64,000 nt of DNA from Ephydatia muelleri. Its lineage: Eukaryota > Porifera > Demospongiae > Spongillida > Spongillidae. Positions 32,925 to 45,100 of the stretch are shown piece after piece. The notes below the pieces were generated by a model. The model had not been told where the DNA came from. It did not search any database and was given only the letters and a program-made list of their open reading frames with translations. The stretch lies in assembly GCA_013339895.1 (NCBI GenBank), contig JABACO010000002.1, positions 5,495,235-5,559,234 on the forward strand, written 5' to 3'. Positions within the stretch are counted from its first letter, which is position 1. Each line of letters begins with the position of its first letter. Position numbers and translations under genes: made by a program.

Positions 32925-33979
32925 TCAAATTTCAACATCATGGACAACAACAAATGAAGGCTTTGGTACTTGGCGATTTTCAGCAACCACTACTTGATAT
33001 AGATTTCCTCCATAAACAGTTTTGCTCCAAGTAAATTGCTTCTTCAGATCTTCATCAGCAAAAGCCTCAATTTCTGTATCCCACATCCTCAGAGCAAATG
33101 GCTCCAACCAATTGAATACAAATGGCATGAAATACCTGAAACAAGAAAGTAAATAAGTACACATGAAGGAACACAACAGCACAAACCCAAAAATTGTCCA
33201 AGAACCCCAAACCAAAAACATTTCTGAACTTTCAGAAGTTCTCATTGAAACATTTACAAGCCATGGGGAACAATTCAGATGGGGACAGAAAATGTGGTGA
33301 GGGGTTCTAACCTTGTAGGATTGTACCAATATGGCGGGCCATGGTACTCCACCCACACGACACGTCCTCCTTCCCGAACACTTCGCAACATGTTGTTAAC
33401 AATTTGATACTTTCTGTCGTCTGGAACTTCATGCAAAATCATGAATGCATAGGCAACGTCGTAAGGCACTTCCCCCTTGGGCAAAATGTTCTCTGCAACG
33501 CAAGCATCACCTAGGCGCACTTTGCACCACGGAAAGTCTTGTACTTTCTCTTGAGCGTGATCTGCTTGAATTGGTACCACATCAACCACACTGAAATCAC
33601 CCTTTGGACCAATTTTCTTTGCTGCATGTGGCACAAGGCGGCCATGGGTGTGTCCAACCTGAATGGCCTTGCAGCCTGGTTCCAAACGAGAGAGAACTTC
33701 ACGCTCAAGGACACGCGCATTGAAAAAGAGAATGGTGTCAACGACGTACTGGTTGTCCAGAAGTCGCACGTTTGTGGGGTTCACATAAGCCCATGTGTAG
33801 ATGTCTGTCATGTAGCTGGGAACATCATTAGTGAACCTGGCGCCTACTTCTTCTGGGCGTACTAGAGGGGATGATGTTACCGTTGAAGTTTTCAGTACTT
33901 GGAAGGGTCCATTTACCATTGGTGTCAACTTGGTGTTCCTCAGGCACATTTGGAATGCAAGACGAGTTAGCATGGACAT
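32925..33979 (-). CDS. RquA-like methyltransferase-fold protein (rhodoquinone biosynthesis type), two coding exons
   Basis: Exon 1 is 33979-33312, exon 2 is 33135-32925, with a GT-AG intron (AAG/GTTAGA ... TTGTTTCAG). Together they encode about 292 residues with no internal stop. An acceptor just before the ATG (about 33990) implies a 5' UTR intron. The N-terminus MSMLTRLAFQMCLRNTKLTP is basic with no acidic residue, like a mitochondrial targeting peptide. The core reads TWAYVNPTNVRLLDNQYVVD, QVGHTHGRLVPHAAKKIGP (SAM-binding region), VVDVVPIQADHAQEK, FMILHEVPDDRKYQIVNNML and GGRVVWVEYHGPP. Exon 2 gives WLEPFALRMWDTEIEAF and KTVYGGNLYQVVVA. These blocks match the RquA pattern (PIQ..., LHEVPDD.K, LEPFA..MW..EI, GGLYQ.V.A) better than UbiE/COQ5. 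RquA converts ubiquinone to rhodoquinone. A divergent ubiquinone-type methyltransferase is the main alternative. Confidence 0.75.
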
Positions 33980-33999
33980 TTTCAAAGACCTGAAATGTG

Positions 34000-35590
34000 G
34001 ACATGTACGTGTATGTAATCAGTAAGCCACATGCAATTGAGGCTTTGGGTCAACTTAATCATGTGGTGGTGCATTACACTTCTACTAAATAAAATGTGCA
34101 CAGACAAGGCGGATCAAATTACAAACTGTGGATAGGTGGTAGCCACAATGGATTTGCATTTTAGCCACATGTGCACAAATAATGGTGCACGTACGAGTGC
34201 CATACCAAGTGGGTATTTCAGGGGGACTCACAATTGATTGCATGCCAGGGGAGTTCCAGCCTAAACTCAGATGTATGAATTGTTTACTCCCCCCACCCCT
34301 GAGCCAATGTTTCCCTCTTAGAATTCACATCATTTTAAACGCATTTACCATTCGCCTCCCTTGTCGTCCTTATCCCTACACAACCCTCCCTAAACCTCCA
34401 TCATGCCTTCTACGCCCTTTGCACACATAATGGATCACATCTTTGCAATGCAGATACCTAGCTAGACACAAAAGATCCTCATCATACCTGACACACACCC
34501 CACGCTTCTCTTCTCCATAGAATAATGCATGCTAGCTGGGAGAAGTGATTGTTGCCAATGATGATGGTGTTTAGTGGAGAAAAGAGAAAAAGTCTTTAGA
34601 AGTCAAGGAAGTGGTAACAGTATAGTTGAAATGGCATAAAGAATGATGAGTTGAGCAAGGGTTATGCCTAGGATAGCTTTATCATGTGAGAGTAATGGAT
34701 GTATTCTAACGATTGAATCGTGGTGATGCCCACCTGCTGATTGAGGAGGAAGGAGACGAAAAAATATGATGCAGATAAAAAGGATGAGATAGAATGCTTG
34801 GTAGAAACTTTGGAGCGAATCAGGTTGCAAGCCGGCCATCTAATCATATTTCTTCACTGTATCTGCAGAATGCCTAACTGAATCAGGCAAAATAAATTTG
34901 CTACCAGTGGTACCATTATAAATGTACTTCCACAACCATCTATCCTACAATGCCTGAGTAGACTAACCCATTTTATCTACATGTACTGTACATACTGAAT
35001 GTGCACGTAATATTGCACATTTTATGTTCAGGCTGTCTGGACAGTGCTACATGCGTTGGCCCGCGCGACTAGCTGCCAACATTAGAGCAAGATTGGTTCG
35101 TGTTGCAAAGGGGATTGCAGTGCAAAACAGAATGCACAATGCTTTTACTATCGCTCACGTCCAGCTTTGTTCGAGAGGTGCCAAAAATAATTTGTTACAC
35201 CCCATAATTCCGTTCCGTTACCAAGGTTGCGTGACGTAACGATTATGACCTTTCGCCCCCTTTGACCCCAAGATGGCAGTGGCAGAACCCTGTTCGATAA
35301 GCGGTAGCAGCTATAACGGAGGTACGGGCACCACTTCTGACCAATACATACACACCGTTTGTACCTGCAGAGACCAGCAACATTATAACCAGTGATTATC
35401 ATAGTACCGGTATCTCTGCTACAACAGAGTATCCCTTCCTTTAGTACAGGCTGTCTAAATAAAAGGCGTATTCTTAATTGCTCTTCATAGTTCAATTTGA
35501 AGATGACACTAAATTGAGACAGACGGTCATAATGGTTATAGATTTCTATTTATACCATCTTTATCCTCGAGCTAAATGTCCATAGCTACA
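34000..35590. other. Gene-free sequence upstream of the RquA-like gene
   Basis: The RquA-like promoter and 5' UTR must lie here but show no clear element. About 34640-34690 is a copy of the repeat whose arms flank 282-3000. A 71-codon plus-strand frame at 35024 and a 115-codon minus-strand frame at 35148-35495 have no recognised domain. Confidence 0.4.
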
Positions 35591-35615
35591 CGGCGCCAAA
35601 GACACTCACTTCGCG

Positions 35616-35688
35616 CGCGCGCGCACGCACACACACACACATACACACACGCACACACGCGCGCACACACACACACGCGCGCACACAC

Positions 35689-35740
<52 letters not shown>
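35616..35740. repeat. CA/CG microsatellite
   Basis: About 125 bp of (CA)n with interspersed GC steps, preceded by a short CG run. ORFs over it are His/Thr-rich artefacts. Confidence 0.95.
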
Positions 35741-35741
<1 letters not shown>

Positions 35742-36889
35742 CACCTTTTAGTTACAATACCAGCAAATCACCTCTATGCCAATACTTATAACGATGGATA
35801 CTAGCAATATCTTTCTTTACCCAGCTGCAGAACTATTTGCTGATGGCATTTTCCTTTTATGGACATTAATACCTGAAGGAAATCGGGTGGGGAAGAGAGG
35901 CTGCAGACTCCGCCTCCTAGTAATAGCGGTGGCGCGATACGCGGTGTGGCTGCGCGGGTACCGACTCCAGCGCAGAAACTTTATAGCCTTAGCTTTTGTA
36001 AAGTCGTGAAACTATGGCGCCACTGGAATGTTGCAAAATCCAAGGCCCAAGGGGCAACTAGTCATTTCGTCTTCGTCTTGGGACTAAGATCGACCTGAAG
36101 TCAACAACAACATAACTTTGGCCACATAGGGTAAGACCATTAGTGGATATCATGGACTCTTCCAACGTATAGGTACTGCACATACAGTGTATCAAATAGG
36201 TATTCAGGTTACTACATGTACATTAGCATTCACCGGTTGACGTCTGAACAAGTAGGCGTATATTTATGAATTGCTAGATGCCTTGCACCCACTCCCACTC
36301 CTCCAATTCTGAAAACACGGTCCTGATGTGGCAAAATGCCCGAGCCATCCTGATCGGCCTCCTCCCCTGACTGTGTATGTATGCTGCCTGAATTGTGTAT
36401 TTTAATTGTGCAAACATGAAATATTATATTAGCGTGTAACAAATTTACGCTAATATGTGTACACTTTGTTTACCTAAACCATTAAGACCTTTGTAGTCAA
36501 CAACACATTGATCAGAGGAAACGTTGTTTCCTGGTCATATTAGCGTAAGTTGTTTACAAACTACATTTTCCTTCAATGTTACCGGGCTTTGAGTTAATTG
36601 CCACTGAACATGTTTATAAATATGTCGTTAATTACGTTCTAAATAAACGAAATTGTTTTCTTAATAGCTGCTCGGTTCGTAATTGCTTCCAGGTGACTCA
36701 GCGGCAGAAAGACTTTCATGTGTACTTCGTAGAGTGACTGTGATCACACTTTTGTGTGCCGTGTGCAAGCCTTCGACGTTAGAGTACTAACCTTGCACGT
36801 CTTCTGATGAAAGCTGTAAAGGAGTAAAACGACCGTACTAGGGACTGCTGCGTTTTAAAGATCACCATTGCCGCTCTGGATCGATAAGT

Positions 36890-37130
36890 AGGGTAGATTA
36901 GGTAGTGATCGGCATGCGCGATAGCGTAGGTAGTGTTCGGCATCCATGTGTTATTATTTAAAGGGAACGTAGTTGCTTTAAACTATAATTACTGCGTCCT
37001 AAGACAACCCAGAAGGATGGTTTTTAACCTGTTTTGAAATATTGAAATGTCTTCTTTGAGGCTCTGTATTGTGTTGAAAGTGCGGTTGCCGAACACTCCC
37101 TACTGCCGACCATACCTCACATTACCCTAT
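36890..37130. repeat. MITE-like element, ~50-bp imperfect inverted ends
   Basis: The left end AGGGTAGATTAGGTAGTGAT ... GTAGTGTTCGGCA (36890-36942) is matched in reverse complement by GCCGAACACTCCCTACTG ... ATTACCCT (37086-37129). The interior is AT-rich. It is non-coding. A smaller stem with ATATTAGCGT arms is at about 36425-36456. Confidence 0.65.
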
Positions 37131-37284
37131 ATGTAGCAGTGAGAGATTTAGCTGTGGTTGTGTGTGTAATAAACCGCGCAGCTTTAAGCGCGAGCAAGTC
37201 TTCTGTGCATGTTCTTCTATGTGCCAGCGCAGTAGGGTGTGTTTTCAATATCTGTATGAATAAATGCGTGTGCTATCTTCCCGT

Positions 37285-37287
37285 GTT

Positions 37288-37324
<37 letters not shown>

Positions 37325-38202
37325 GTGTGGTGTGTGTGTGTGGAGGGGGATAGAGAATGTACACTTAGTGCATGTGTGCTGGTGTGGTACTCTGTGGATT
37401 TGGAGTGTACATTGTTAAAGTTAGTGTCTGTTGTGTGTGGGTTGGGAGGGCACACTGGTGTGTCTCAGTACAGGTGTGTGCTGGTGTGTGGTGTACTTTA
37501 CACTGTTGTGCTGATGGAGTAAACTGGTGCGTGTGTGTTGGGGTAGGAATTAAGTGTACACTGGTGTGTCTGTTGTGAGTGTTTATGTCATTGTTTGCTG
37601 GTGTACAGATTTGAGTGTGTTGGTGTGTGTACACTCGAGTGTGGGGTTGGGTGTGCATGTGAGTTAGGAATACACTGTTAAGGTACACTTACATGTGTGG
37701 GTTGTTTGTGTATGTGTGGTGAGTTGGTACACGGAGTGTGGGTGGATGTACATAAGTGTGTCTGGTGTGAGTGTTTATGTTGTATATTTTACTAGTTGGG
37801 AGTGTACACTAGTGTGGGTTGTGAATGAACTGCTGGTGTGTGTGTGTGGGTAATTGTGAGCGAACAATGTCTGGTGTGTTGGGTTGGATGTGTACTCCAT
37901 GCATTGTTAGTGTGTTGGTGTGTGCCAGCTAGGAGCGCACCACTGTTGTTATTGGGGTGCTGATTTGTGTGTGAACTCGTAATCTACATTGGGATTCTGT
38001 ATATGTTATGCACGGCTCTTAGTGTGTGCTGGTGGGTTGGGGTTGGGGTGCATGTACACTGAGCTGGGGTGCGTACTCGTGTGTGTCGGTATGCTTGCTG
38101 GTGTGTGTGGGTTGGGAGTGCACACCTGTTTGTGTGTGTATACTTTTGTGTGCGTCAGTTGCAATTGTACACTGGTATTAATGTATGCTGCAGCGTGCGT
38201 GA

Positions 38203-38255
<53 letters not shown>
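37285..38255. repeat. TG-rich satellite-like array
   Basis: About 1 kb of degenerate units of the type GTGTACACTGGTGTGTGTGG with GGTTGGGAG, bounded by pure (TG)n runs at 37288-37341 and 38207-38248. Apparent proteins with Cys/Val or Thr/His repeats are artefacts. Confidence 0.85.
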
Positions 38256-38499
38256 TTGATGTAAAGGACTCAGGTCTTCAAGAGAGATCTCTGCCAGTGA
38301 GGTGCACCAATTCAGTACTTAACAGAGCAGCCCACCATGTCTTTATGTAATTAGTCTACAGGATGACGTCTGATAATCTAAGCTCTATGCTAAGTGATGA
38401 GCTATCAATTAGCAGCACTCATCCGATATGTACTAATAGATGATATAGGCATACAATAGTTCTAAGGTCACCAACATCCCAAGTCACTCACATCACTTA

Positions 38500-40600
38500 T
38501 CTTATTGTTTGCTGCGATGTGTGTGTCCGATGTGTGTGTCCGATGGTGTTTGTGTACACTGATTTTAGTATATGACATCATGGTTGGTGTTATTGTGTTT
38601 TGTGTATGTAAATATATACAATATAATGCCATTAAGACATGCATGGGATACATACTATCTACCAAACCTGTTTGCAGCTTGGATCTTCTTCAGGTACATG
38701 TATGATTGTCCAGAATAATTCTCAAATTGCACTATCTGAGTTACCGTTTTGTAACAGTTTCTTGCTTTCCAGTCTGCTAGTTTTGCTGAATGTGTCATTG
38801 GTGCATTAGTTATTGCAATACCTATATGGAATCATTTCTGCATAAAGGGCCTAACACATGTTTTTTCAAGATTTCAAAATTTTTGAAGTGTGAAATGTCC
38901 TCTATACATTGCTTCTTACGCTCTGAAAATCTGAGTATCTGTCATAGAGTTGTAAGGCCCTGAATTTTTCATTAGCCATGCATTTAAACGCAAGCGTTAC
39001 ATTTCTATTGCACATACATAATTGTATAATGAATCCGCTAGGTACTATTTTGTGGAATGGATCCCATACATACATATTCGATGATACTACTAGTATACAG
39101 TTTGGGGTATAAAGGTTTTTCAGTAGTATTGGACACACCATGCACATCAAGTACATATACATGTTCACATTGAAGGAACGAAAGAAGAATATTTTCTCCA
39201 AATGCGTGTTCCATTGTTATAGTATGCATAACATTCGTGGTGATACAATTTCTCGCGATGCGAGTGATTCCCCTCCCTTTGTGTATTCGAAATGTATAAG
39301 TGGTCTAGCTCAGAACTGGACAAAAATTGTTGAAAGACTTCAAATATCATACTTCTCAACCTCCCTGTAACATCCCTTACCCCCATGATGCAACATGTTG
39401 CAATTCAAGTTGTACAGTATAGTACCTTGTGTGTCTTTAGGGTGCATATGCTCAGTAAGCCAGGGCAGAAATCAGTGGTCACCAGTAAAGTGATGCATGG
39501 TGTTTAAAGGACGTCCTATAGTATTTCTTTCATTGCTATTACATTAGGGTAGTGTAGTTTGAATTCGTGTTGAATCGTTTATAGTAGTAATGTTTCTAAT
39601 TTATTCAAAACAAGATTAGAATTAAAGCTTTTTTTAAAATGTATGGAAATGGACTATTATTAACTAACCACATGCTATAAACTTTTGCCACTTCATTATA
39701 TGTTTAGAACGATTGTTGAATACAATTGCAAATATTATACACAATTACATTCATCGGGAAAACAAATCATAGCTTCTCACAGACGTGTACACAGAATCCA
39801 TTTTTTCTGACCTAATTATTGTATTCCACTGTTTGTTAAAATTAACTCTTAGCAACAAATTGAGTTGCCACCCTTTTTATGATTTGCAGTCATGCCACTT
39901 TTTTATTCCATTACATAGACTTTTCTGGTTTGGGGAGCCTTCATACAATATAATGTAGGTTACCGGCGCCAATTTGACCATTAATGGTTGTCATGTTTTC
40001 AATTGAAAATATATAGAACCCTCAGCCTTCTTCATTTTAATAGCTAATAGTGTATTAAAGCACAACATGCTAGCAAGATATTGATAGCTGCTGAATCCAG
40101 GATTTAATGAAAAACAGCCCTAAAGAATAAAATTCCCCCTCCCCCTCCTTCCCCCAGGCCCAGATCTGCCACTGCAACTTGGTAACATGGGTGGGTGGGT
40201 GGTCAAAATTTGCCACCATTGCCATGTCACTAAACGGCGAAACCGGAGGCTGTCTTTTGAGGGGGAAAGTTAAATTTGACTCTCAGCAGGCGTGGATTTA
40301 GGAACGGGGGTCAAACCTGGCCTATGCCCCCCCCCCCCCCCCCACCTCCCCCAACTTATTTGTGTATTAATTTTTCTTCATATGAATTTGGTTCACTTGA
40401 ATTTATTTTGATTGATATGCACAGAAATGAAAATCTGACATGGTGGTATTCGCAAGGGGGTGGGAAGATGCGCGATGCTGGAAATATTTTCGATTTTTTT
40501 TCTTTTTTTCGCGCTACTAAGCATAAAAATTACTGCATACATGTATAGGCATTAATTAAACATACAAATGCAGTATTACTATACATTTTGCGCAAACGGT
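38500..40600. other. Gene-free, with an inverted MITE-family copy
   Basis: About 38820-39070 is a copy (opposite orientation) of the 240-bp family seen at 25.57, 51.8 and 60.5 kb. A 76-codon frame at 39140 is unrecognised. A C-run lies at about 40327-40342. Otherwise I see nothing. Confidence 0.45.
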
Positions 40601-40604
40601 ATAT

Positions 40605-40990
40605 GCTGAACAGATGTTGTGGGGCTGCTTCATCAACAGTGAGGGTGGACCTGGACACAACATACCAGCTGACCTACACATGGAACATCTCAATAAACTA
40701 CTGAAGGGCACAATCTGTCATTTGGGTGCCAATAAAACTCCTCAGGCGATTATCGGCGCTTCAAAAGTATATCCTTGAAGAGTTTGACAAAAGTACTACT
40801 GGTGTATGGGTTACAACCATACGACAAGGTCAGAAGCTGAAGATCTGAAGATCTAGATCTGACAAAGATGGTCACACAGAAAAAGGTGTTCTCTCATAAT
40901 CCTGGAAGAAAGCATCAAACATTTCCATCCATTCAACTATTGGAGTCAGAAAAAGCTTGACCTCTGGATGACTCAGAAGGTTGCAGAAAT
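40605..40990 (+). pseudogene. DUF6589-like domain fragment
   Basis: The frame reads AEQMLWGCFINSEGGPGHNI then PADLHMEHLNKLLKGTICHL and GANKTPQAI. The G..GHNIPADL..EHLNK..K signature is that of a repetitive cnidarian/sponge protein domain that I associate with DUF6589. Downstream of 40770 the register shifts and stops appear, with further short family-like pieces to 40990. No intact gene. Confidence 0.5.
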
Positions 40991-41399
40991 CCTTAAACTT
41001 TCACCTTTTTCTCAGTAGAGCTTTAAACCTGTATAATTGTTCAATTGTATTTTTAAGTGATGTTTTGCCTTGGGAGGAAAAGTTCAGACGTAAATATTGT
41101 GTGGGAATGGTACCTACATGTCAGCGTCTAGACAAGCATCATGAAGGCAAGCCTTACTCTTCTGACACAGCCCTCGATAGGAGTCTTACAAAAACACCTC
41201 CTGAGCTGGTCCCAGACACTATACATATATAAGGGAGACCAAGGACCAAGGTGGGGACTCAGACTCAATCAGTCATCAGCCACTGCAGTGCACAAGTCTC
41301 CTGATCCACCTCTCCCATATTGTATGCACACCTGTCCTATACAACATTTCTGGCATTTGTTTATTCATTATTTTGATGCATATATGCAAGTTGATGGAA

Positions 41400-42123
41400 T
41401 GATAGTTGCTTGTAATGAAACACAATGAAATGGGAAAAGAATTACAATCACGACTAAGTTTTGTACATTTGCATTTAGCAGCAAAAACATCACAGCATTT
41501 ACAACCTGCAAAGCTACTGTTAGTACAGTCAAAATAAGACATGAGCTTAGCTCTTCTGCACTCTTCTTGGCCTCTGCAATAAAGTTCCATTTCCTTGCTT
41601 TGGAATCTAAAAATCGGCCATTTTCCAATACAGTACAGCATTAGATGGGAAACCATTTCTACCAGCTCGACCACACTCCTGAACATATGATTCGATGTCC
41701 GATGAAGGTCCCCAATGGATGACCTGGCGTATATATACTTTTACATCTACACAGTCTATGCCCATGCCAAATGCTATATGGTACATATCACCACACGAAG
41801 CGGCGCATGGCTTGTACCAAAAGAGGTTACAATAGAATCTCGTATGGACTTTCGTGTTACACCTGTATATATGTCCACAAGGCGAAACATTGCTAAATTT
41901 GGTGCCCCAACTGGTTCAGTGAACTCTTGTTTTAGAAAGGAATGAAAGAAGTGGTACAGTTCTGGGCACTCTTCACACCACACCTTCTACAGTAAATTAT
42001 TACCCTTGGCAGTCGACATCTAGCAGCTCTAAGCTTAATATCCAGTGGTGTAAAGACATCTTCTATGCTCGCTTTCACACGTACTGAATAACTGATATTA
42101 GGCTTATCTGGTGATGAAGACAC
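41400..42123 (-). pseudogene. RecQ-like DNA helicase, C-terminal half, frameshifted
   Basis: Three minus-strand blocks in adjacent registers read as one helicase C-terminal domain: SPDKPNISYSVRVKASIEDV and RLPRVIIYCR; then [20 protein letters not shown] and [11 protein letters not shown]; then [31 protein letters not shown] with GRNG (motifs V and VI of RecQ helicases); then a Cys cluster ECRRAKLMSYFD ... CKCCDV ... CKC like the RecQ zinc subdomain. Register changes lie near 41985, 41783 and 41613. The ATPase half is absent upstream. RecQ-like genes of this shape are repetitive in some sponges and cnidarians, so this may be a mobile-gene fragment rather than host RecQ. Confidence 0.65.
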
Positions 42124-42129
42124 ACGTCA

Positions 42130-45100
42130 ATGAAGCCGGTTGTTTTCTGTCCTCGTTTTTCAAGACGGGGGCCACGCACAGATACATATACGACGATACG
42201 TGCCTAAATTAATACTTATTAATCTATTACACTCCATAAATGACGTCACTGGTGCTCTTTGTGTATCTATCAGAACGACTTTGGTTCGGTAACCCTAGAA
42301 AATTTTTATTCTATTTTTTACTCTATTTGCAGGTTTCTAGGGATAATAGCTGAGCGTGTTATTCTACATACTGCGTGATTATTACCCAATGCTGAACAGC
42401 TATTTCTATAAATTGACTATAATCTCATTTCAGCTAAGCCACTTACACTTTAAAAGCATAAATTATAGTAGCGTCCACCTCTATTTTATTCTATTGCATA
42501 GAATAAAGCTACAAATTTTTACCATTTATGTATCCCCGCAATCGCACCTGCCTTAGTTCCGCTATACAGCTTTCGCTCTTAACATTTTGTTTGGGATTCT
42601 ATCTGTAGTGTGATGCTGTATACCATATCTGTGCACTGGATGTCTCAAAGAAACGTGGTTTTCACGATATTCTAAGTTAAAGTTGTTTTATTCTATTTTT
42701 TATTCTATTTGAGAGTTTCTAGGGGTACAGCTGCGGGAATATGGGTCTGGGTACGAGACTAACGAGCAGGTGTATCAAAACGGTCCATACAACGAGCCAG
42801 CAAGTTTTTCCTGATCGATGTCTTGAGCATAACGCAGACGCAAAAAGTGCCACGAAACAGTTGCAGTCTCTAGCCATGTTGCTACTCCTGCTCGGGTTTC
42901 CCCTTCGAGATTTCTTCACGCGGTTACCATGTAGAATTTGCTACTTGTTCCTTTCTCGGCATGCGATTGAGTGATTTGGTTATGAAAAGAACCGTTTTCT
43001 TTCGCTGTCAACGTTACAACACAAACCAACGCCCTCAGCCATAATCGAATAACTAGTAAACTAGAGGACTTAACGTATTTATTGTAATGTCTTACTGCAT
43101 AATGGCCAAGTCAGATTTCTTTAAAGGCAATTTTGTTAGCAATACATTGCGCATTGACACAGTAAAAAGAGCTCCAACGATAAAGTACTGATCGTACCAC
43201 TCCCTCGTAAATTACTGAGATATGGAAATTGCGCAATGCTTATTGACAAACACTTCTAACGTGCGTTGATTTCTGTGCATATCAATCAAAATAAATTCAA
43301 GTGAACCAAAATTCACAAGAAGAAAAAAATCAAGTACCACGATTTCCACTGTACATGTAAATTGCCCATGGCAATGAATATTCTTGAACTTACCCTAGTT
43401 TGAAGTACGTCAGGGGCCTGTGGTAAATACCACATACTGATGTACACTGTCGTCTGGTGGCGTTTAGCACTGCTGAATGCCGGTCAGACTAATACTGAAA
43501 CAAGCTCGTAAGAATTGCATATTATACCGCTCTACGAGCAGTAAGAGAATATAAAAAGCAGGCTCGAACCTTTCTAGCTCGGTGAACCCTATATGCTGCT
43601 GGTAGGCTGTCATTGCCACTCATCCAGTGAAGTACTGTTATGAGATAGCGCTGTTCTCCGACATCGGGCGGGTTGCCACAGCGCATGCACAGATAAACTA
43701 GGCATTACCTTTTACTGGACGTAAAACTACATTAATAAACTGAAGTCAGGTTTGAGTTCTAAACGAATACTTTATTGTAACAGCCCTCCAACTTTAGAAT
43801 TCTGGGGGGGGGGGGGGGGGGCATGAGTTTACTGAAAAGCTTAGCTCACTCATGTTAGTTTTTTTTTTTTAAGTGCGGCCCGGGCTCTGCATGATGATGT
43901 AGCTGCTATAGGTGAACCGGTCGCTTCATACTCAGTTGTAGCTCCAGTAAATGTTACTGATCTCGATAGTCTAACCAATGAAGAAGGTCCGTCAGCGATA
44001 ATTATAGGGCGGGGGGGAACCTACATGTACATGTACGTAAGACTTTATTACTAACATGTACATGTACTAGCTACATGTAGCTAGCACTGTATTGATCGTT
44101 AATGATTAATTCGCAAGTTCAAGATATTAGTGAACAGAACTAAAACGTAACCATTCGTGTATTATGATGTATAATGTAATGAAGCAAACAAATTATAATC
44201 AGACCGATTTTAAGTACATGTTTACAATTCAATTTATATATAAAAGCACAATGACAAGCTATGTATGGGCCAGTTCTTGATTTTGCACTAATTGTGTACA
44301 CTGGAAACATTCACAAAGGACGTAAACCCCATAAGCTCCGTCTGTGTTGGCCACTCCCATGCAGGGGACTTTATATGTCAGCTCATGATGAGTTATGTAC
44401 CAAAATCTGTAACTTAGTTTATGGGAGGGAAAGGACAAGCGTGAGGCCAAATAGGAGAAAGCCTGGCTTCAATTCCCCAGTTCCCATATCTCTCTTCAGC
44501 GATGCAATGGTAGTACTTGGGGCCATGTCATTGGCTCAATGTTTCCTCTGCTCCGCCAGTAGAGCCGCTGTTCCTGCTGTGACGTTTAATTGCCTGATGA
44601 AGTATTCATACGCCACGGCTGTTTGCGGCCTATTTAATGTTGGACAATAAGACCTACGCCCCGAAATATTGAAACGATGACATCACGCATCATGACCTAA
44701 CCAAGCACTTTGTATTTTCGAGCTTTATAAGGACTGTACTTGTTGCACCGACATGTAACAGCCATTTTAGTATAGACATACCATTTATCTATGCATCGTA
44801 TAAATTTTGTGCCTCAACTCTGTAGCGCCCGCTAGCTATTACGCTCGCAAGCCGAGTACCTCAATTGGATATCCTCCACAAAGAACTGAACAGTGGACCA
44901 CTGCCAATTTTCCTAGGAAAAAGCTAAGCGTGATAAGTTAGCGGAGGGTTAAGACTACCTAGATAGCGTATAGACTAAGTGCGGCCGGCTGAAATGATGG
45001 CGCTACAGATCGTCAAATATCCCTGATTTTACAAGAGTTTTTAATGCCGTGTCAAGCATAACGATAAGTATAGTCCTGAAAGTTCAATCTTCGTTGATTG

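Noticed and set aside
37139..38350. Cys/Val- and Thr/His-rich ORFs in the TG array
   Set aside because: Low-complexity translations of (TG)n and derived units.
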